A stretch of DNA of 64,000 nucleotides, taken from assembly GCF_004564135.1 (NCBI RefSeq), contig NZ_CP038255.1:1210501-1274500 (forward strand), in the 5' to 3' direction. Source of the stretch: Terasakiella sp. SH-1 (lineage in GTDB: Bacteria > Pseudomonadota > Alphaproteobacteria > Rhodospirillales > Terasakiellaceae). The position numbers were made by a program, and so were the translations under genes. Under the pieces are notes generated by a model. That model had not been told where the DNA came from and searched no databases. It saw only the letters and a program-made list of their open reading frames with translations. Positions 38,601 to 48,606 of this stretch are shown in pieces. The stretch's first letter is position 1; each line of letters starts with the position of its first letter.

Positions 38601-39379
38601 TGAGCGACACATTTGAAATTGCCGGACAAACATTTAATTCCCGCTTGTTGGTCGGGACGGGTAAATATAAGGATTTCGACGAAACCAAATTGGCGATTGA
38701 AGCCAGTGGGGCTGAAATCGTTACGGTCGCTGTGCGTCGTGTAAATGTCAGTGATCCAAGCCAACCCATGCTGGTTGATTATGTTGATCCGAAAAAATAT
38801 ACCTATCTGCCCAACACCGCAGGCTGTTTTACCTGTGATGACGCCGTGCGCACCTTGCGTCTGGCCCGTGAAGCTGGTGGTTGGGACTTGGTGAAGCTCG
38901 AAGTTTTGGGCGATCAGGCGACCCTTTACCCCAATATGCCGGAAACCTTGAAGGCCGCTGAAATGCTGATCAAGGAAGGTTTTAAGGTGATGGTCTATTG
39001 TTCGGATGATCCGATTGCAGCCAAGCAGCTGGAAGATATGGGCTGTGTGGCGATTATGCCGTTGGGCTCACTGATTGGCTCCGGTCTGGGGATTTTGAAC
39101 CCGGTTAATATTCAGATCATCAAACAAAATGCCAAGGTTCCCGTGTTGGTCGATGCTGGTGTGGGTACAGCGTCGGATGCAGCCTATGCTATGGAACTGG
39201 GCTGTGATGGTGTGCTGATGAATACAGCGATTGCGGCGGCGAAAGATCCGATTGCCATGGCACAAGCCATGAAACTGGCTGTGGAATCCGGTCGTTTGGC
39301 ATTTAAAGCAGGGCGTATGCCCAAGAAGCAATATGCGGATCCTAGTTCGCCGACATCCGGGTTGATTGAGACGAAATAA
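38600..39379 (+). CDS. thiG: Thiazole synthase
   Basis: A 259-residue TIM-barrel enzyme forming the thiamine thiazole phosphate from DXP, dehydroglycine and ThiS thiocarboxylate. [15 protein letters not shown], the Schiff-base lysine in [10 protein letters not shown], and [15 protein letters not shown] and [17 protein letters not shown] phosphate-binding loops. It overlaps thiS and the next gene by TAATG. thiO, thiF and thiH are not here. Confidence 0.96.
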   Translation: MSDTFEIAGQTFNSRLLVGTGKYKDFDETKLAIEASGAEIVTVAVRRVNVSDPSQPMLVDYVDPKKYTYLPNTAGCFTCDDAVRTLRLAREAGGWDLVKLEVLGDQATLYPNMPETLKAAEMLIKEGFKVMVYCSDDPIAAKQLEDMGCVAIMPLGSLIGSGLGILNPVNIQIIKQNAKVPVLVDAGVGTASDAAYAMELGCDGVLMNTAIAAAKDPIAMAQAMKLAVESGRLAFKAGRMPKKQYADPSSPTSGLIETK

Positions 39380-40095
39380 TGATCAGGCTGGGCATGTTGA
39401 CCTGCGGTGCTTTTGATGATGAAACCATCGGAAGCAAATATGAAGGCGATTATGTCGATTTCTTTTACCGTGGGTTTACTGCTGCGGGGCGGGAGTTCTC
39501 TTATAAAAACTATCATGTTTTTGAAGATGAATTCCCTGACACGATTGAAGAATGTAATGCCTGGTTGGTGACAGGTTCTAAAAATGGAGCCTATGAGGAT
39601 TTACCCTGGATTCATAGGCTTCAGTCTTTTGTCAAAAAATCCTATGATGCCCAAATTCCCCTAGTTGGTATTTGTTTTGGCCATCAGCTTTTGGCACAAG
39701 CCCTTGGTGGGAAAGTGGAAAAGGCCAAGGCTGGCTGGGGGATTGGTGTTCAAAAATATACACTGTTTGAACCCCTTGGCGGGATTGAGGGCAATTGCTT
39801 GAAACTTTATGCCATCCATCAGGATCAAGTGGTGAAACTGCCGCCACAGGGCAGGGTGATTGCGTCAACGGATCATTGCCCAATTGCGGCTATTCGTTAC
39901 CAAGGTCCGGCGGTTTCCTTTCAGCCCCATCCTGAATTTACCAAAGAGTTTGAACATGATTTGGTCAAACGCAATATCGGGGTGAATTTTTCAGAAAAAC
40001 ATGGTCAGCAGGCTCTGGATAGTCTGGAGACTGAGAGTGTACAAAACCGTGAAGTCATGGCGTATATCGCTGACTTTATAACGGACTATATTTGA
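39379..40095 (+). CDS. Class I glutamine amidotransferase-like protein
   Basis: A 238-residue stand-alone GATase domain. The nucleophile elbow GICFGHQLLAQALGG holds the catalytic Cys, and HPEFTKEFE supplies His/Glu. NAWLVTGSKNGAYEDLPW is typical of the GMP-synthase-like, YfeJ-type group. The substrate is unknown. It overlaps thiG at its start and the DUF218 gene at its stop (TGATG). Confidence 0.9.
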   Translation: MIRLGMLTCGAFDDETIGSKYEGDYVDFFYRGFTAAGREFSYKNYHVFEDEFPDTIEECNAWLVTGSKNGAYEDLPWIHRLQSFVKKSYDAQIPLVGICFGHQLLAQALGGKVEKAKAGWGIGVQKYTLFEPLGGIEGNCLKLYAIHQDQVVKLPPQGRVIASTDHCPIAAIRYQGPAVSFQPHPEFTKEFEHDLVKRNIGVNFSEKHGQQALDSLETESVQNREVMAYIADFITDYI

Positions 40096-40886
40096 TGTTT
40101 TTCTATCTTTCCAAAATTCTGTGGTGGTTTATGGACCCCGGCAATGTGCTATTTATCGGCTTGTTATTTGGCACTTTATTATTATGGACCAAATGGGTAC
40201 GTATAGGCAAAACTCTTTGCTTGTTATCCTGTGTCTATTTTTTGATTGTCGGTGTGTTGCCTGTCGGGACATTTTTACTGGATATTTTGGAACAACGTTT
40301 CTCAAAACCAGACGTAATGCCACAGCATGTTGATGGTATTGTTGTTTTAGGCGGGGTTGTTAATATAAAGAAGACGGTCAAAACGCAGCAGCTTTCGTTG
40401 ATGAAAACCCGTGAGCGTGTTGATGTTTTACCTGAGTTGACAAAAAGATACCCCAAGGCCAAGGTTCTATTTACATCTGGGTCAGCAGAGCTTGTGGATA
40501 ATGAGGTGAAAGAAGCTGATCTTATTAAGCCTTATTTAGAAAAAATTGTCGCAGACCCATCGAAGCTGATTTTTGAAAACCAATCGCGCAACACCATTGA
40601 AAATGTCATTAATAGTAAGAAGCTTGTGAAACCTCAAAAAGGGGAAACTTGGTTGTTGGTGACATCAGCGTCTCATATGCCAAGGTCCGTGGGGATTTTT
40701 CGCAAGCAAGGATGGGATGTGACACCTTATCCGGTCAATTATGTGGTGGGGAATTATTATCTCTACGATATTGAAGTGTTTTTGAGGAAAGGTTTAACCC
40801 GATTACGTACACCTCTTCACGAATGGTTAGGGCTTTTGGCTTATTATCTGACAGGTAAAACGTCGGCATTTTTCCCGGCACCTTAA
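40095..40886 (+). CDS. YdcF/ElyC family (DUF218) membrane protein
   Basis: A 263-residue protein. Two N-terminal membrane helices (about 2-25 and 35-60) precede a DUF218 domain: DGIVVLGGVV, KVLFTSGSAEL, ENQSRNTIENV and LVTSASHMPRSVGIFRKQGWDVTPYPV. ElyC-like members act in envelope polysaccharide metabolism. The next gene is a lytic transglycosylase, in keeping with a cell-wall role. Start ATG 40095 overlaps the previous stop. Confidence 0.9.
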   Translation: MFFYLSKILWWFMDPGNVLFIGLLFGTLLLWTKWVRIGKTLCLLSCVYFLIVGVLPVGTFLLDILEQRFSKPDVMPQHVDGIVVLGGVVNIKKTVKTQQLSLMKTRERVDVLPELTKRYPKAKVLFTSGSAELVDNEVKEADLIKPYLEKIVADPSKLIFENQSRNTIENVINSKKLVKPQKGETWLLVTSASHMPRSVGIFRKQGWDVTPYPVNYVVGNYYLYDIEVFLRKGLTRLRTPLHEWLGLLAYYLTGKTSAFFPAP

Positions 40887-40900
40887 TGAATGAGGATCAA

Positions 40901-42094
40901 ATGATTGATAAGAAAAGATTTTTGAAGGCTGGCGCGTTAGCAGGGGCTTTGTTGTTTAGTTCAATGTTACCGGCGCATTCTCAAGAAGATTATCAATCCT
41001 GGCTGAAAAACTTCCGCCAGACAGCTGCGCAACAAGGTATTTCCCAAAAAACACTGGATGCGACGCTTAAGGGCCTGACACCTAATAAGCGGGTGTTGGA
41101 ACTGGATCGTCGTCAGCCGGAATTTTCTCTGACATTTTGGAAATATCTCAATAACAGTATTTCAGAAAAGCGAATTAAACGCGGGCGTGACTTGCTGAAA
41201 AAACATGCAGCTCTCTTTAATAAAGTGCATGCGAAATACGGTGTACAGCCTCGCTTTCTCGTGGCTTTTTGGGGGCTGGAAACAAACTTTGGGGATTACA
41301 CAGGTGTGTTTCCATTGATCCAGTCTTTGACCACGCTGGCCCATGATGAACGCCGTCGTGAGTTTTTTACCAAGCAATTGATCACAGCCTTGGAAGTGAT
41401 GGATCGTGGTGATATCCCTTATGATGTGAAGGCATCCTGGGCAGGGGCCATGGGCTATTGTCAATTTATGCCGACAACCTACAAGGCTTATGCCGTTGAT
41501 GGGGATGGAGATGGCAAGCGTGATATGTGGAACAGCCTGCCGGATGTTTTTTATTCAGCATCGAATTTTTTGTCTGAGTCAGGCTGGCAACCGGGTGAGA
41601 CCTGGGGACGGGAAGTGAAAATTCCGAAAAGTTTTAATCTGGATCTGACAGGCTTGGGAACGAAAAAGCATATTAGCGAGTGGGCAAGACTTGGCATTGT
41701 CAATATTGATGGCAACTCCTTGCCCAAGGCAGATATTAAAGCATCGCTTATAATTCCTGCCGGCTATAAGGGGCCTGCATTCTTGGTCTATGAAAATTTC
41801 AGAACGATTCTGGATTGGAATCGCTCAAACTTTTATGCCATTGCGGTTGGGCATCTGGCAGACCGTCTGGTTTGGAAAGGCCCATTGCAAAGCCCGCAAT
41901 ATAAAGAAACCCCTTTAAGCCGTGCGCAAACCCTGAAAATTCAGGCTCGCCTGAATGCGATGGGCTATAGCGTTGGAAAACCTGATGGAATTGCCGGCTC
42001 TCGTACACGTAAAGCCATTAAAGCTTTCCAGAAAAAGCATGGAATTCCTGCTGACGGGCATCCCAGTGTTGAACTTTTGGGCCTGTTGAAATAA
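40901..42094 (+). CDS. Lytic murein transglycosylase (MltB family) with peptidoglycan-binding domain
   Basis: A 397-residue periplasmic enzyme. Signal peptide (GALAGALLFSSMLPAHS); catalytic domain with the Glu of FWGLETNFGDYTG, GAMGYCQFMPTTYKAYAVDGDGD and a C-terminal PG_binding_1 domain (about 330-395: RAQTLKIQARLNAMGYSVGK). GAGG five bases before ATG 40901 favours this start over ATG 40886, which overlaps the upstream stop. It cleaves glycan strands to anhydromuropeptides. Confidence 0.92.
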   Translation: MIDKKRFLKAGALAGALLFSSMLPAHSQEDYQSWLKNFRQTAAQQGISQKTLDATLKGLTPNKRVLELDRRQPEFSLTFWKYLNNSISEKRIKRGRDLLKKHAALFNKVHAKYGVQPRFLVAFWGLETNFGDYTGVFPLIQSLTTLAHDERRREFFTKQLITALEVMDRGDIPYDVKASWAGAMGYCQFMPTTYKAYAVDGDGDGKRDMWNSLPDVFYSASNFLSESGWQPGETWGREVKIPKSFNLDLTGLGTKKHISEWARLGIVNIDGNSLPKADIKASLIIPAGYKGPAFLVYENFRTILDWNRSNFYAIAVGHLADRLVWKGPLQSPQYKETPLSRAQTLKIQARLNAMGYSVGKPDGIAGSRTRKAIKAFQKKHGIPADGHPSVELLGLLK

Positions 42095-42161
42095 GCGATG
42101 ACTTGAAGCTTTCAAAATTGGACAGTATTGTAGGCAAATGCTTGAAACCGGGATTATTGAA

Positions 42162-43130
42162 ATGAAGAAACTACTGCGTCCGCGCACCGCCCTTTATGCC
42201 ATGATGGCAGCTGTTTTATTAAGCGGTTGTGCTGAGACACGTTTTCTGGCCACCTCTGCCAAGAAAGTTGGTGGGGCACCTGCGGTCAGTGGTCACTATA
42301 AGGTCGGCAATCCTTATCAAATCCAAGGGGTCTGGTACTACCCAGCCGAAGACTACGATTATGTGGAAACAGGCATTTCATCCTGGTATGGCCCGAAATT
42401 CCATGGCAAGCCGACAGCCAATGGCGAAGTGTTTGATATGAACCTGGTCAGCGCCGCCCACCGCACCTTGCCAATGCCCTCTCTCATTCGGGTGACAAAT
42501 CTGGAAAATGGCCGCTCACTGGTTGTTCGTCTGAATGATCGCGGACCTTTTGCACATGGTCGTATCCTTGATATGTCACGTCGTGGCGCACAATTGCTTG
42601 GCTTTGAAAAGCAGGGAACGGCACGGGTACGTGTTGAGCTTTTGAAAGAACAAAGTCTGGCCCTCAAAAACTCTCTGGTTAATCAGGTTGCAGGTAACAA
42701 TGCGCCGATTAAATCAGGCGGGATGCAAAAACCGATGGTGAGTGCACAAAATCTTTCTGTGCCAAACGGGGCGCAAGCCGCACCGCCTGCACCAACGCAA
42801 ACTGTTCTGGCCCCACAGCAATCTTCCTGGGCGAACCCGCAACAGGTCCAGCAGGCAGATACCTCTATTCGCACTTATGCCGTGACACCAACGCGTATGT
42901 ATATTCAGGCAGGGGCCTTTTCACGTTATGAAAATGCCAACCGGGTAAAGGCTGCTTTGTCTTCGGTTGGGGATGTGGAAGTGTCTCAGGTACTGGTGAA
43001 CGGGCGTGATTTCTTCCGTGTGCGTGTCGGCCCGCTACAAAATGTGAATAAGGCTGATCAGCTTTTAAATGAAGTCATCAATGCTGGCTATCCATCTGCA
43101 AAAATTATTGTTGAAAAAGGAAAAGGCTAA
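42162..43130 (+). CDS. rlpA: RlpA-like lytic transglycosylase lipoprotein with SPOR domain
   Basis: A 322-residue protein with lipobox LLSGC near residue 23, the double-psi beta-barrel RlpA domain (GISSWYGPKFHGKPTANGEV ... MNLVSAAHRTLPMPS, VVRLNDRGPF with the catalytic-type Asp), a Gln/Pro/Ala-rich linker and a C-terminal SPOR domain (MYIQAGAFSRYENANRVKAAL). RlpA cleaves denuded glycans at the septum. It is followed one base later by a D,D-carboxypeptidase. Start ATG 42162 rather than 42138 because it gives a standard lipoprotein signal. Confidence 0.93.
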   Translation: MKKLLRPRTALYAMMAAVLLSGCAETRFLATSAKKVGGAPAVSGHYKVGNPYQIQGVWYYPAEDYDYVETGISSWYGPKFHGKPTANGEVFDMNLVSAAHRTLPMPSLIRVTNLENGRSLVVRLNDRGPFAHGRILDMSRRGAQLLGFEKQGTARVRVELLKEQSLALKNSLVNQVAGNNAPIKSGGMQKPMVSAQNLSVPNGAQAAPPAPTQTVLAPQQSSWANPQQVQQADTSIRTYAVTPTRMYIQAGAFSRYENANRVKAALSSVGDVEVSQVLVNGRDFFRVRVGPLQNVNKADQLLNEVINAGYPSAKIIVEKGKG

Positions 43131-43131
43131 A

Positions 43132-44280
43132 ATGGGTCTGCGCTCAACCTTTCTTGCGACTGCGTTTACTGCATCTCTTCTGGCATCAACGTCTCACGCG
43201 ATTGATACATCAGCGCGTGAAGCTTTCATGATTGACATGAAAACGGGGCATATCCTGTTGGAGAAAAACCCGGATGTGTCTATGCCGCCCGCTTCCATGA
43301 GTAAATTGATGACTCTCTATTTGGTGTTTGAGCGTCTTAAAGACGGGCGTTTGACACTGGATGACAAATTCACGGTTTCTGAGCGTGCTTGGCGCAAAGG
43401 TGGGGCGGCTTCTGGCAGTTCCACCATGTTTCTGGAGCCGCGCCAAAAGGTCCGTGTGGAAGACCTGATCAAGGGGATTATCATTCAATCTGGTAATGAT
43501 GCCTGTATTGTTGTTGCCGAAGCGGTTGCTGGGTCTGAGAAGAATTTTGCTGTGGAAATGACGGAAAAAGCCCGTGAACTGGGCATGGAACATTCCACTT
43601 TTTCCAATGCAACTGGCTGGCCGGACCCCGGTCAACGTATGACACCGCGTGACTTATCTATTCTGGCAGAAGCCTTGATTACCGAATTTCCCGAATATTA
43701 TAAGTTCTTTGCAGAAAAGAATTTTAAATATAACGGCATTCGTCAAAGCAACCGCAATCCACTTCTTTATAAGACAATGGGTGCAGACGGTTTAAAAACA
43801 GGGCATACATCCGAAGCCGGATATGGACTGACTTCTTCAGCAGAACGTGATGGCCGTCGTTTGATTCTGGTGGTCAATGGCCTAAACAGCGTTCGTGCGC
43901 GTTCCAGTGAATCTGAACGACTGATGGAATGGGGGTTTCGTGAATTCAATAACTACTCTCTCTTTAAAAAGGGGGAGGAAGTGACGCAGGCTGAACTTTG
44001 GCTTTCTGATAAGCAGTCTGTGGCGTTGTTGATTGATCAGGATGTGGAAGTGACCCTACCACGCAAAAGCCGTCGCAAGATGAAAGTTTCCGTTCAATAT
44101 GACGGTCCGATTCCAGCACCTGTGAAAAAAGGTCAGGAACTGGCGAAAGTTGTCATTACGGCACCGGATGTAAAAGATATTGTTATCCCGCTTTATGCGG
44201 CGGAAGATGCAGAACGTCTTGGCTTTGTCGGTCGTCTTGGTGCGGCACTTAAGTCCATTATCTGGGGTGTGACCGGGTAA
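43132..44280 (+). CDS. D-alanyl-D-alanine carboxypeptidase (PBP5/6 type)
   Basis: A 382-residue class C PBP. Signal peptide 1-23; SMSK at residues 55-58; SGNDA (SxN) around 118-124; KTGHTSEAGYG; then the PBP5 C-terminal beta domain and an amphipathic tail (RLGAALKSIIWGV) for membrane attachment. It trims the terminal D-Ala of pentapeptides. AAGG precedes ATG 43132, and the stop overlaps tmk (TAATG). It is the second such enzyme in the window. Confidence 0.94.
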   Translation: MGLRSTFLATAFTASLLASTSHAIDTSAREAFMIDMKTGHILLEKNPDVSMPPASMSKLMTLYLVFERLKDGRLTLDDKFTVSERAWRKGGAASGSSTMFLEPRQKVRVEDLIKGIIIQSGNDACIVVAEAVAGSEKNFAVEMTEKARELGMEHSTFSNATGWPDPGQRMTPRDLSILAEALITEFPEYYKFFAEKNFKYNGIRQSNRNPLLYKTMGADGLKTGHTSEAGYGLTSSAERDGRRLILVVNGLNSVRARSSESERLMEWGFREFNNYSLFKKGEEVTQAELWLSDKQSVALLIDQDVEVTLPRKSRRKMKVSVQYDGPIPAPVKKGQELAKVVITAPDVKDIVIPLYAAEDAERLGFVGRLGAALKSIIWGVTG

Positions 44281-44918
44281 TGACACGGGGGAAGTTCATT
44301 ACCCTTGAAGGCGGCGAGGGGGCTGGTAAAAGCACGCAGGTTCGTCTTTTAAAAGAAGCCCTTCAACGCCAAGGTCTTGAGGTGGTGATTACCCGTGAGC
44401 CTGGTGGTAGCATTGGTGCCGAAGAAATTCGCAATCTGTTGGTCACAGGTGAACCGGGCCGTTGGGACGGTATGACTGAGGCCCTGTTGAATTTTGCCGC
44501 GCGTCGCGATCATTTTGCTAAAACCATTTGGCCTGCGTTAGATGAAGGCAAGTGGGTGATCTCAGACCGTTATGCAGATTCGACCATTGCTTATCAAGGT
44601 TATGGACATGGCTTGGATATGACTGCCCTTTATCAGCTATGGGATATTGCCATTGATGGGTTTCGCCCGGACCTGACTTTTGTTCTTGATTTACCTGTTG
44701 AAGTCGGGCTGGAACGGGCATTGGGGCGTGGGGACGGGGAAGACCGTTATGAAAAAATGGCCACTCAGTTTCACCATGACTTACGTGCAGGCTTTTTGAA
44801 AATCGCAGCCAAAGAGACAGATCGCTGTTGTGTGATTGATGCTACCCGTTCTATCGAAGATATTCAGGCTGATATGCAAACTGCATTGTGCCGTCGTTTT
44901 GAGATCACTTTGTCATGA
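44280..44918 (+). CDS. tmk: Thymidylate kinase
   Basis: A 212-residue kinase converting dTMP to dTDP. P-loop GGEGAGKSTQ at residues 11-20, DR(Y/H) motif in ISDRYADSTIAYQGYG and the LID region RGDGEDRYEK. The order dac-tmk-holB-metG-tatD is a well-known alphaproteobacterial cluster. The stop overlaps holB (ATGA). Confidence 0.96.
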   Translation: MTRGKFITLEGGEGAGKSTQVRLLKEALQRQGLEVVITREPGGSIGAEEIRNLLVTGEPGRWDGMTEALLNFAARRDHFAKTIWPALDEGKWVISDRYADSTIAYQGYGHGLDMTALYQLWDIAIDGFRPDLTFVLDLPVEVGLERALGRGDGEDRYEKMATQFHHDLRAGFLKIAAKETDRCCVIDATRSIEDIQADMQTALCRRFEITLS

Positions 44919-46030
44919 GTACGGATGACAAAACCTCACCTCGTAATTCTACGGTCTTGCTCGGTCATTCTGAGGCCGAAAAGACACTATTAGACAGCTA
45001 TAACTCCGGTCGCATGCATCATGCCTGGTTAATTACTGGGCCACGTGGCATTGGTAAGGCAACATTGGCTTATAGTTTTGCCCGTTTTCTTTTAAAACAT
45101 GGCAAGCCCGGTGGGGCCGATGAAGGTGATAGCCTGTTTGGCGATGCGCTTCCCGCAGCTGAGCCGGATAGTCTACAAGTAGATGTTGAAGACCCGATCT
45201 ATCGCCGTATTGCTGCCAGTGCCCATGGCGACCTGATGACCATTGAACGCGAATTTGATGAAAAGAAAAATCGTTTCAAGGGTGTGATCGGCGTGGACCG
45301 GGTGCGTGGCGTAGGTTCTTTTCTTGGGAAAACATCTGCCGAAGGCGGCTGGCGTGTGGTGATTATTGATGCGGCTGATGAAATGAACCGCAATTCCGCC
45401 AATGCGGTGTTGAAGGTTTTGGAAGAACCGCCGGCGCAAGCTGTGTTGATTTTGCTGGCCCATAATCCCGGCAAGCTATTACCAACGATCCGTTCACGTT
45501 GTCGTACACTCACATTGAATAGTCTCAGTGATGAAACGATTGTCCAATTGATGGCACAACATTGCCCCGATTCGTCTGAACAAGAGGCTTTGGAGCTGTC
45601 AAAACTGGCCGAAGGCAGCTTTGGTCGCGCTTTATCTTTATATGAAGAAGGCGGCTTGGACCTACATCAACAGCTGACAAAACTGCTTTCAACATTACCG
45701 CAATTAGACGTGGAAGCCTTGCATAAGCTGGCAGACAAGATGGCAAGGGCAGGGGCCGATGATGCCTTTCGCACTCTTGGTGACCTCTTATGCTGGTGGT
45801 TAGGACGCTTGATCTCTCAAGGGGCACGGGGTAAGACCTCAGGGCTTGGCTTGAATGATGCTGATGATGCGCTGATGCTTCGTGTGCTGCAATCTGCGGA
45901 CGTGAATGCATTAATGGATGTTTGGTCAAAAGTGGGATCACATTTTGATCAGGCACTCAGCGGCAATCTGGATCGCAAGCAAGCCTTGCTGAATTCTTTT
46001 CTCGCGCTTGAAGGCGCAATGAGAAAGTAA
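44915..46030 (+). CDS. holB: DNA polymerase III delta prime subunit
   Basis: A 371-residue clamp-loader subunit. AAA+ domain with GPRGIGKATLAYSFARFLL, DAADEMNRNSANAVLKVLEEPP and the SRC motif IRSRCRTL. The length and order fit HolB. It overlaps tmk by 4 bases and touches the next frame. Confidence 0.94.
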   Translation: MSTDDKTSPRNSTVLLGHSEAEKTLLDSYNSGRMHHAWLITGPRGIGKATLAYSFARFLLKHGKPGGADEGDSLFGDALPAAEPDSLQVDVEDPIYRRIAASAHGDLMTIEREFDEKKNRFKGVIGVDRVRGVGSFLGKTSAEGGWRVVIIDAADEMNRNSANAVLKVLEEPPAQAVLILLAHNPGKLLPTIRSRCRTLTLNSLSDETIVQLMAQHCPDSSEQEALELSKLAEGSFGRALSLYEEGGLDLHQQLTKLLSTLPQLDVEALHKLADKMARAGADDAFRTLGDLLCWWLGRLISQGARGKTSGLGLNDADDALMLRVLQSADVNALMDVWSKVGSHFDQALSGNLDRKQALLNSFLALEGAMRK

Positions 46031-46089
46031 TGTCTTGGGGCCAGTCCCTAAAAAACACACCGTTTGACTTTATATTGGAGACCCCAACC

Positions 46090-47814
46090 ATGGGTGCGAC
46101 ACCTTTTTACATCACAACGCCGATCTATTATGTGAATGACAAGCCGCATATCGGTCATGCCTATACGTCGCTTGCCTGTGATGTAATGGCCCGTTTTAAA
46201 CGTTTGGATGGCTATGATGTAAAGTTCCTGACCGGGACGGACGAACATGGACAAAAGGTGGAAAAGTCTGCCAATGCCAAAGGCGTTGATCCGCAAAGCT
46301 TTACCGACGGTGTGTCGCAGAATTTCCGCGATCTGGCTCAATTTATGGGCTATACCAATGATGACTTTATCCGCACAACGGAAGAGCGTCATAAAAAAGC
46401 CTGCCAGGCCCTGTGGACAACCTTGCAGGAAAAGGGCGATATCTATCTGGGTGGCTATGAAGGTTGGTATGCGGTTCGCGATGAAGCGTTCTATACGGAA
46501 GATGAGCTTGAGAAAAAGCCCGATGGCACACGTATTGCCAAAGCATCCGGTGCGGAAGTGGAATGGGTGGAAGAACCCAGCTATTTCTTCAAACTTTCAG
46601 CCTATGAAGATCAACTGCTGAAATATTACGAAGACAATCCGGATTTCATCTTGCCCAAATCACGTCGCAACGAAGTGATCAGTTTTGTGAAAGGTGGGCT
46701 GCAAGACCTTTCCGTTTCCAGAACGACTTTTAAATGGGGTGTGCCTGTTCCTGGTGACGATGACCATATTATGTATGTGTGGATGGATGCGCTGACAAAC
46801 TATATGACGGCTGTGGGCTATCCCGATCAGGAAGCGGAACAATATAAAAAATATTGGCCTGCTGATGTCCATATGGTGGGTAAAGATATTTTGCGTTTCC
46901 ATGCGGTTTACTGGCCGGCCTTTTTGATGGCGGCAGGCCTGCCTTTGCCCAAGCGTGTGTTTGCCCATGGCTGGTGGACGAACGAAGGTCAAAAGATTTC
47001 CAAATCATTGGGCAATGTGATTGACCCGATTGATCTAGTGAATAAATACGGCTTGGATCAGGTGCGTTATTTCATGTTGCGTGAAGTCCCGTTTGGTAAT
47101 GATGGGGATTTTGCCCATTCTGCTATGGTTTCACGTATGAATGGCGAGCTGGCAAACGATCTGGGGAACCTGTCCCAGCGTGTGTTGTCCATGATCGTGA
47201 AAAACTGTGAAGAAGCTATCCCGACACCACAGGCTTATACAGCTGAAGATCAGGAAATGTTGAATCAAGCTTATGGCTTGTTGGGCACCGTGCGTGAAAG
47301 TATTGAGGTTCAGTCTTTCAATGATTCTATTGAGAAAATCTGGCTGGTGATCCGTGCGGCCAATGGTTATGTGGATCATCAGGCCCCTTGGAAGCTGAAA
47401 AAGGAAGATCCGGAACGTATGGGCACGGTGCTTTATGTACTGGCTGAAACCATTCGTAACGTGGCCTTGATGCTGCAACCGTTGATGCCGGCCAGCATGG
47501 ATAAAATGCTGGGCCTGTTGGAAGTTGCCGAGAGTGATCGCGCATTTGCGTCTTGTGGTGAGGCAGGTGCCTTGAAACCGGGGACAGTCCTTGAAAAGCC
47601 GGAAGGGGTCTTCCCGCGCTTTATTGATCATGAAGAGCTGGAAAATTCCTATGAAGGGAAAGATGGCACGTTCTTGATCAAACGAGCACTGCGTCAAAAC
47701 CCGAAAAATAAAGAAACGGTTTTTGAGATTGAATTTGCAGATGGCAAGACGGAAGAGCTGCTGTCAACGGATTTGGAAAAAGCGAAAGAGAAGGGGGCTT
47801 TGACGCAAGTCTAA
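46090..47814 (+). CDS. metG: Methionyl-tRNA synthetase
   Basis: A 574-residue class I synthetase. HIGH-type motif HIGHAY near residue 22, KMSKS-type motif KISKSLGNV, and an anticodon-binding helical domain. No zinc-binding CxxC...CxxC insert is evident, so it fits the short alphaproteobacterial form. About 60 residues after the usual end (FLIKRALRQNPKN...) are a C-terminal extension unlike the tRNA-binding EMAP domain. I start at ATG 46090 (GGAG upstream); the longer frame from 46030 overlaps the holB stop. Confidence 0.95.
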   Translation: MGATPFYITTPIYYVNDKPHIGHAYTSLACDVMARFKRLDGYDVKFLTGTDEHGQKVEKSANAKGVDPQSFTDGVSQNFRDLAQFMGYTNDDFIRTTEERHKKACQALWTTLQEKGDIYLGGYEGWYAVRDEAFYTEDELEKKPDGTRIAKASGAEVEWVEEPSYFFKLSAYEDQLLKYYEDNPDFILPKSRRNEVISFVKGGLQDLSVSRTTFKWGVPVPGDDDHIMYVWMDALTNYMTAVGYPDQEAEQYKKYWPADVHMVGKDILRFHAVYWPAFLMAAGLPLPKRVFAHGWWTNEGQKISKSLGNVIDPIDLVNKYGLDQVRYFMLREVPFGNDGDFAHSAMVSRMNGELANDLGNLSQRVLSMIVKNCEEAIPTPQAYTAEDQEMLNQAYGLLGTVRESIEVQSFNDSIEKIWLVIRAANGYVDHQAPWKLKKEDPERMGTVLYVLAETIRNVALMLQPLMPASMDKMLGLLEVAESDRAFASCGEAGALKPGTVLEKPEGVFPRFIDHEELENSYEGKDGTFLIKRALRQNPKNKETVFEIEFADGKTEELLSTDLEKAKEKGALTQV

Positions 47815-47825
47815 GTCTGTTTGTC

Positions 47826-48605
47826 ATGCTGGTTGATACCCATTGCCATCTCGATTTCCCTGATTTTAAGGATGATTTTGATCAGGTTCTTGCCAATGCC
47901 AAGGATGCTGGCGTTGGAACCATGGTGACTATCTGTACCTATGTGACCCGTTTTGAACAGGTTCTGGACATTGCCAAGCAGCATGACAACATCTTTTGCA
48001 CCGTGGGGATTCATCCTCATAATGCAGAAACGGAACCGGAAGTCAGCGTTGAAGACCTGACAAAAATGGCGAGTCATCCCAAGGTCATTGGCTTTGGGGA
48101 GACCGGATTGGATTATTTTTATGAACATAGTCCACGTGAAACTCAACAAGCTCAATTCAAAACGCATATCCAAGCTGCGCGTGAGTTAGGATTACCCGTT
48201 ATCATCCATACGCGCGAAGCAGAAGCTGATACGTTGGCGATTATCGAAGAAGAAATGGCGAAAGAGCCTTTTTCTGGGCTTATCCATTGCTTTTCTGCCT
48301 CTAAAGAGTTTGCAGATCGTGTGGTGGAGCTGGGGCTTTATATCTCTATATCCGGTATTGTCACCTTCAAAAAAGCGCAAGAACTTCGTGATGCAATCGC
48401 TGATGTCCCGCTGGATCGCTTGTTGGTGGAGACAGATGCGCCTTATTTATCCCCCATTCCATATCGTGGCAAGCGCAATGAGCCTGCTTATACGGCTCAT
48501 ACAGCGGCCAAGGTGGCAGAAGTGAAGGGGGTAAGCGTGGAAGAGTTCACCCAGCAAAGTACGGACAATTTCTTCCGTCTGTTTGCTAAGGCAAAACGGG
48601 GCTGA
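47826..48605 (+). CDS. TatD family metal-dependent hydrolase
   Basis: A 259-residue TIM-barrel deoxyribonuclease. Metal ligands in VDTHCHLDF, GIHPHN, GFGETGLDYFY, IHTREAE, HCFS and ETDAPYLSP. It follows metG as in most bacteria (YcfH-type). It acts on DNA 3' ends or as a D-aminoacyl hydrolase; the physiological substrate is uncertain. Confidence 0.94.
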   Translation: MLVDTHCHLDFPDFKDDFDQVLANAKDAGVGTMVTICTYVTRFEQVLDIAKQHDNIFCTVGIHPHNAETEPEVSVEDLTKMASHPKVIGFGETGLDYFYEHSPRETQQAQFKTHIQAARELGLPVIIHTREAEADTLAIIEEEMAKEPFSGLIHCFSASKEFADRVVELGLYISISGIVTFKKAQELRDAIADVPLDRLLVETDAPYLSPIPYRGKRNEPAYTAHTAAKVAEVKGVSVEEFTQQSTDNFFRLFAKAKRG

Positions 48606-48606
48606 T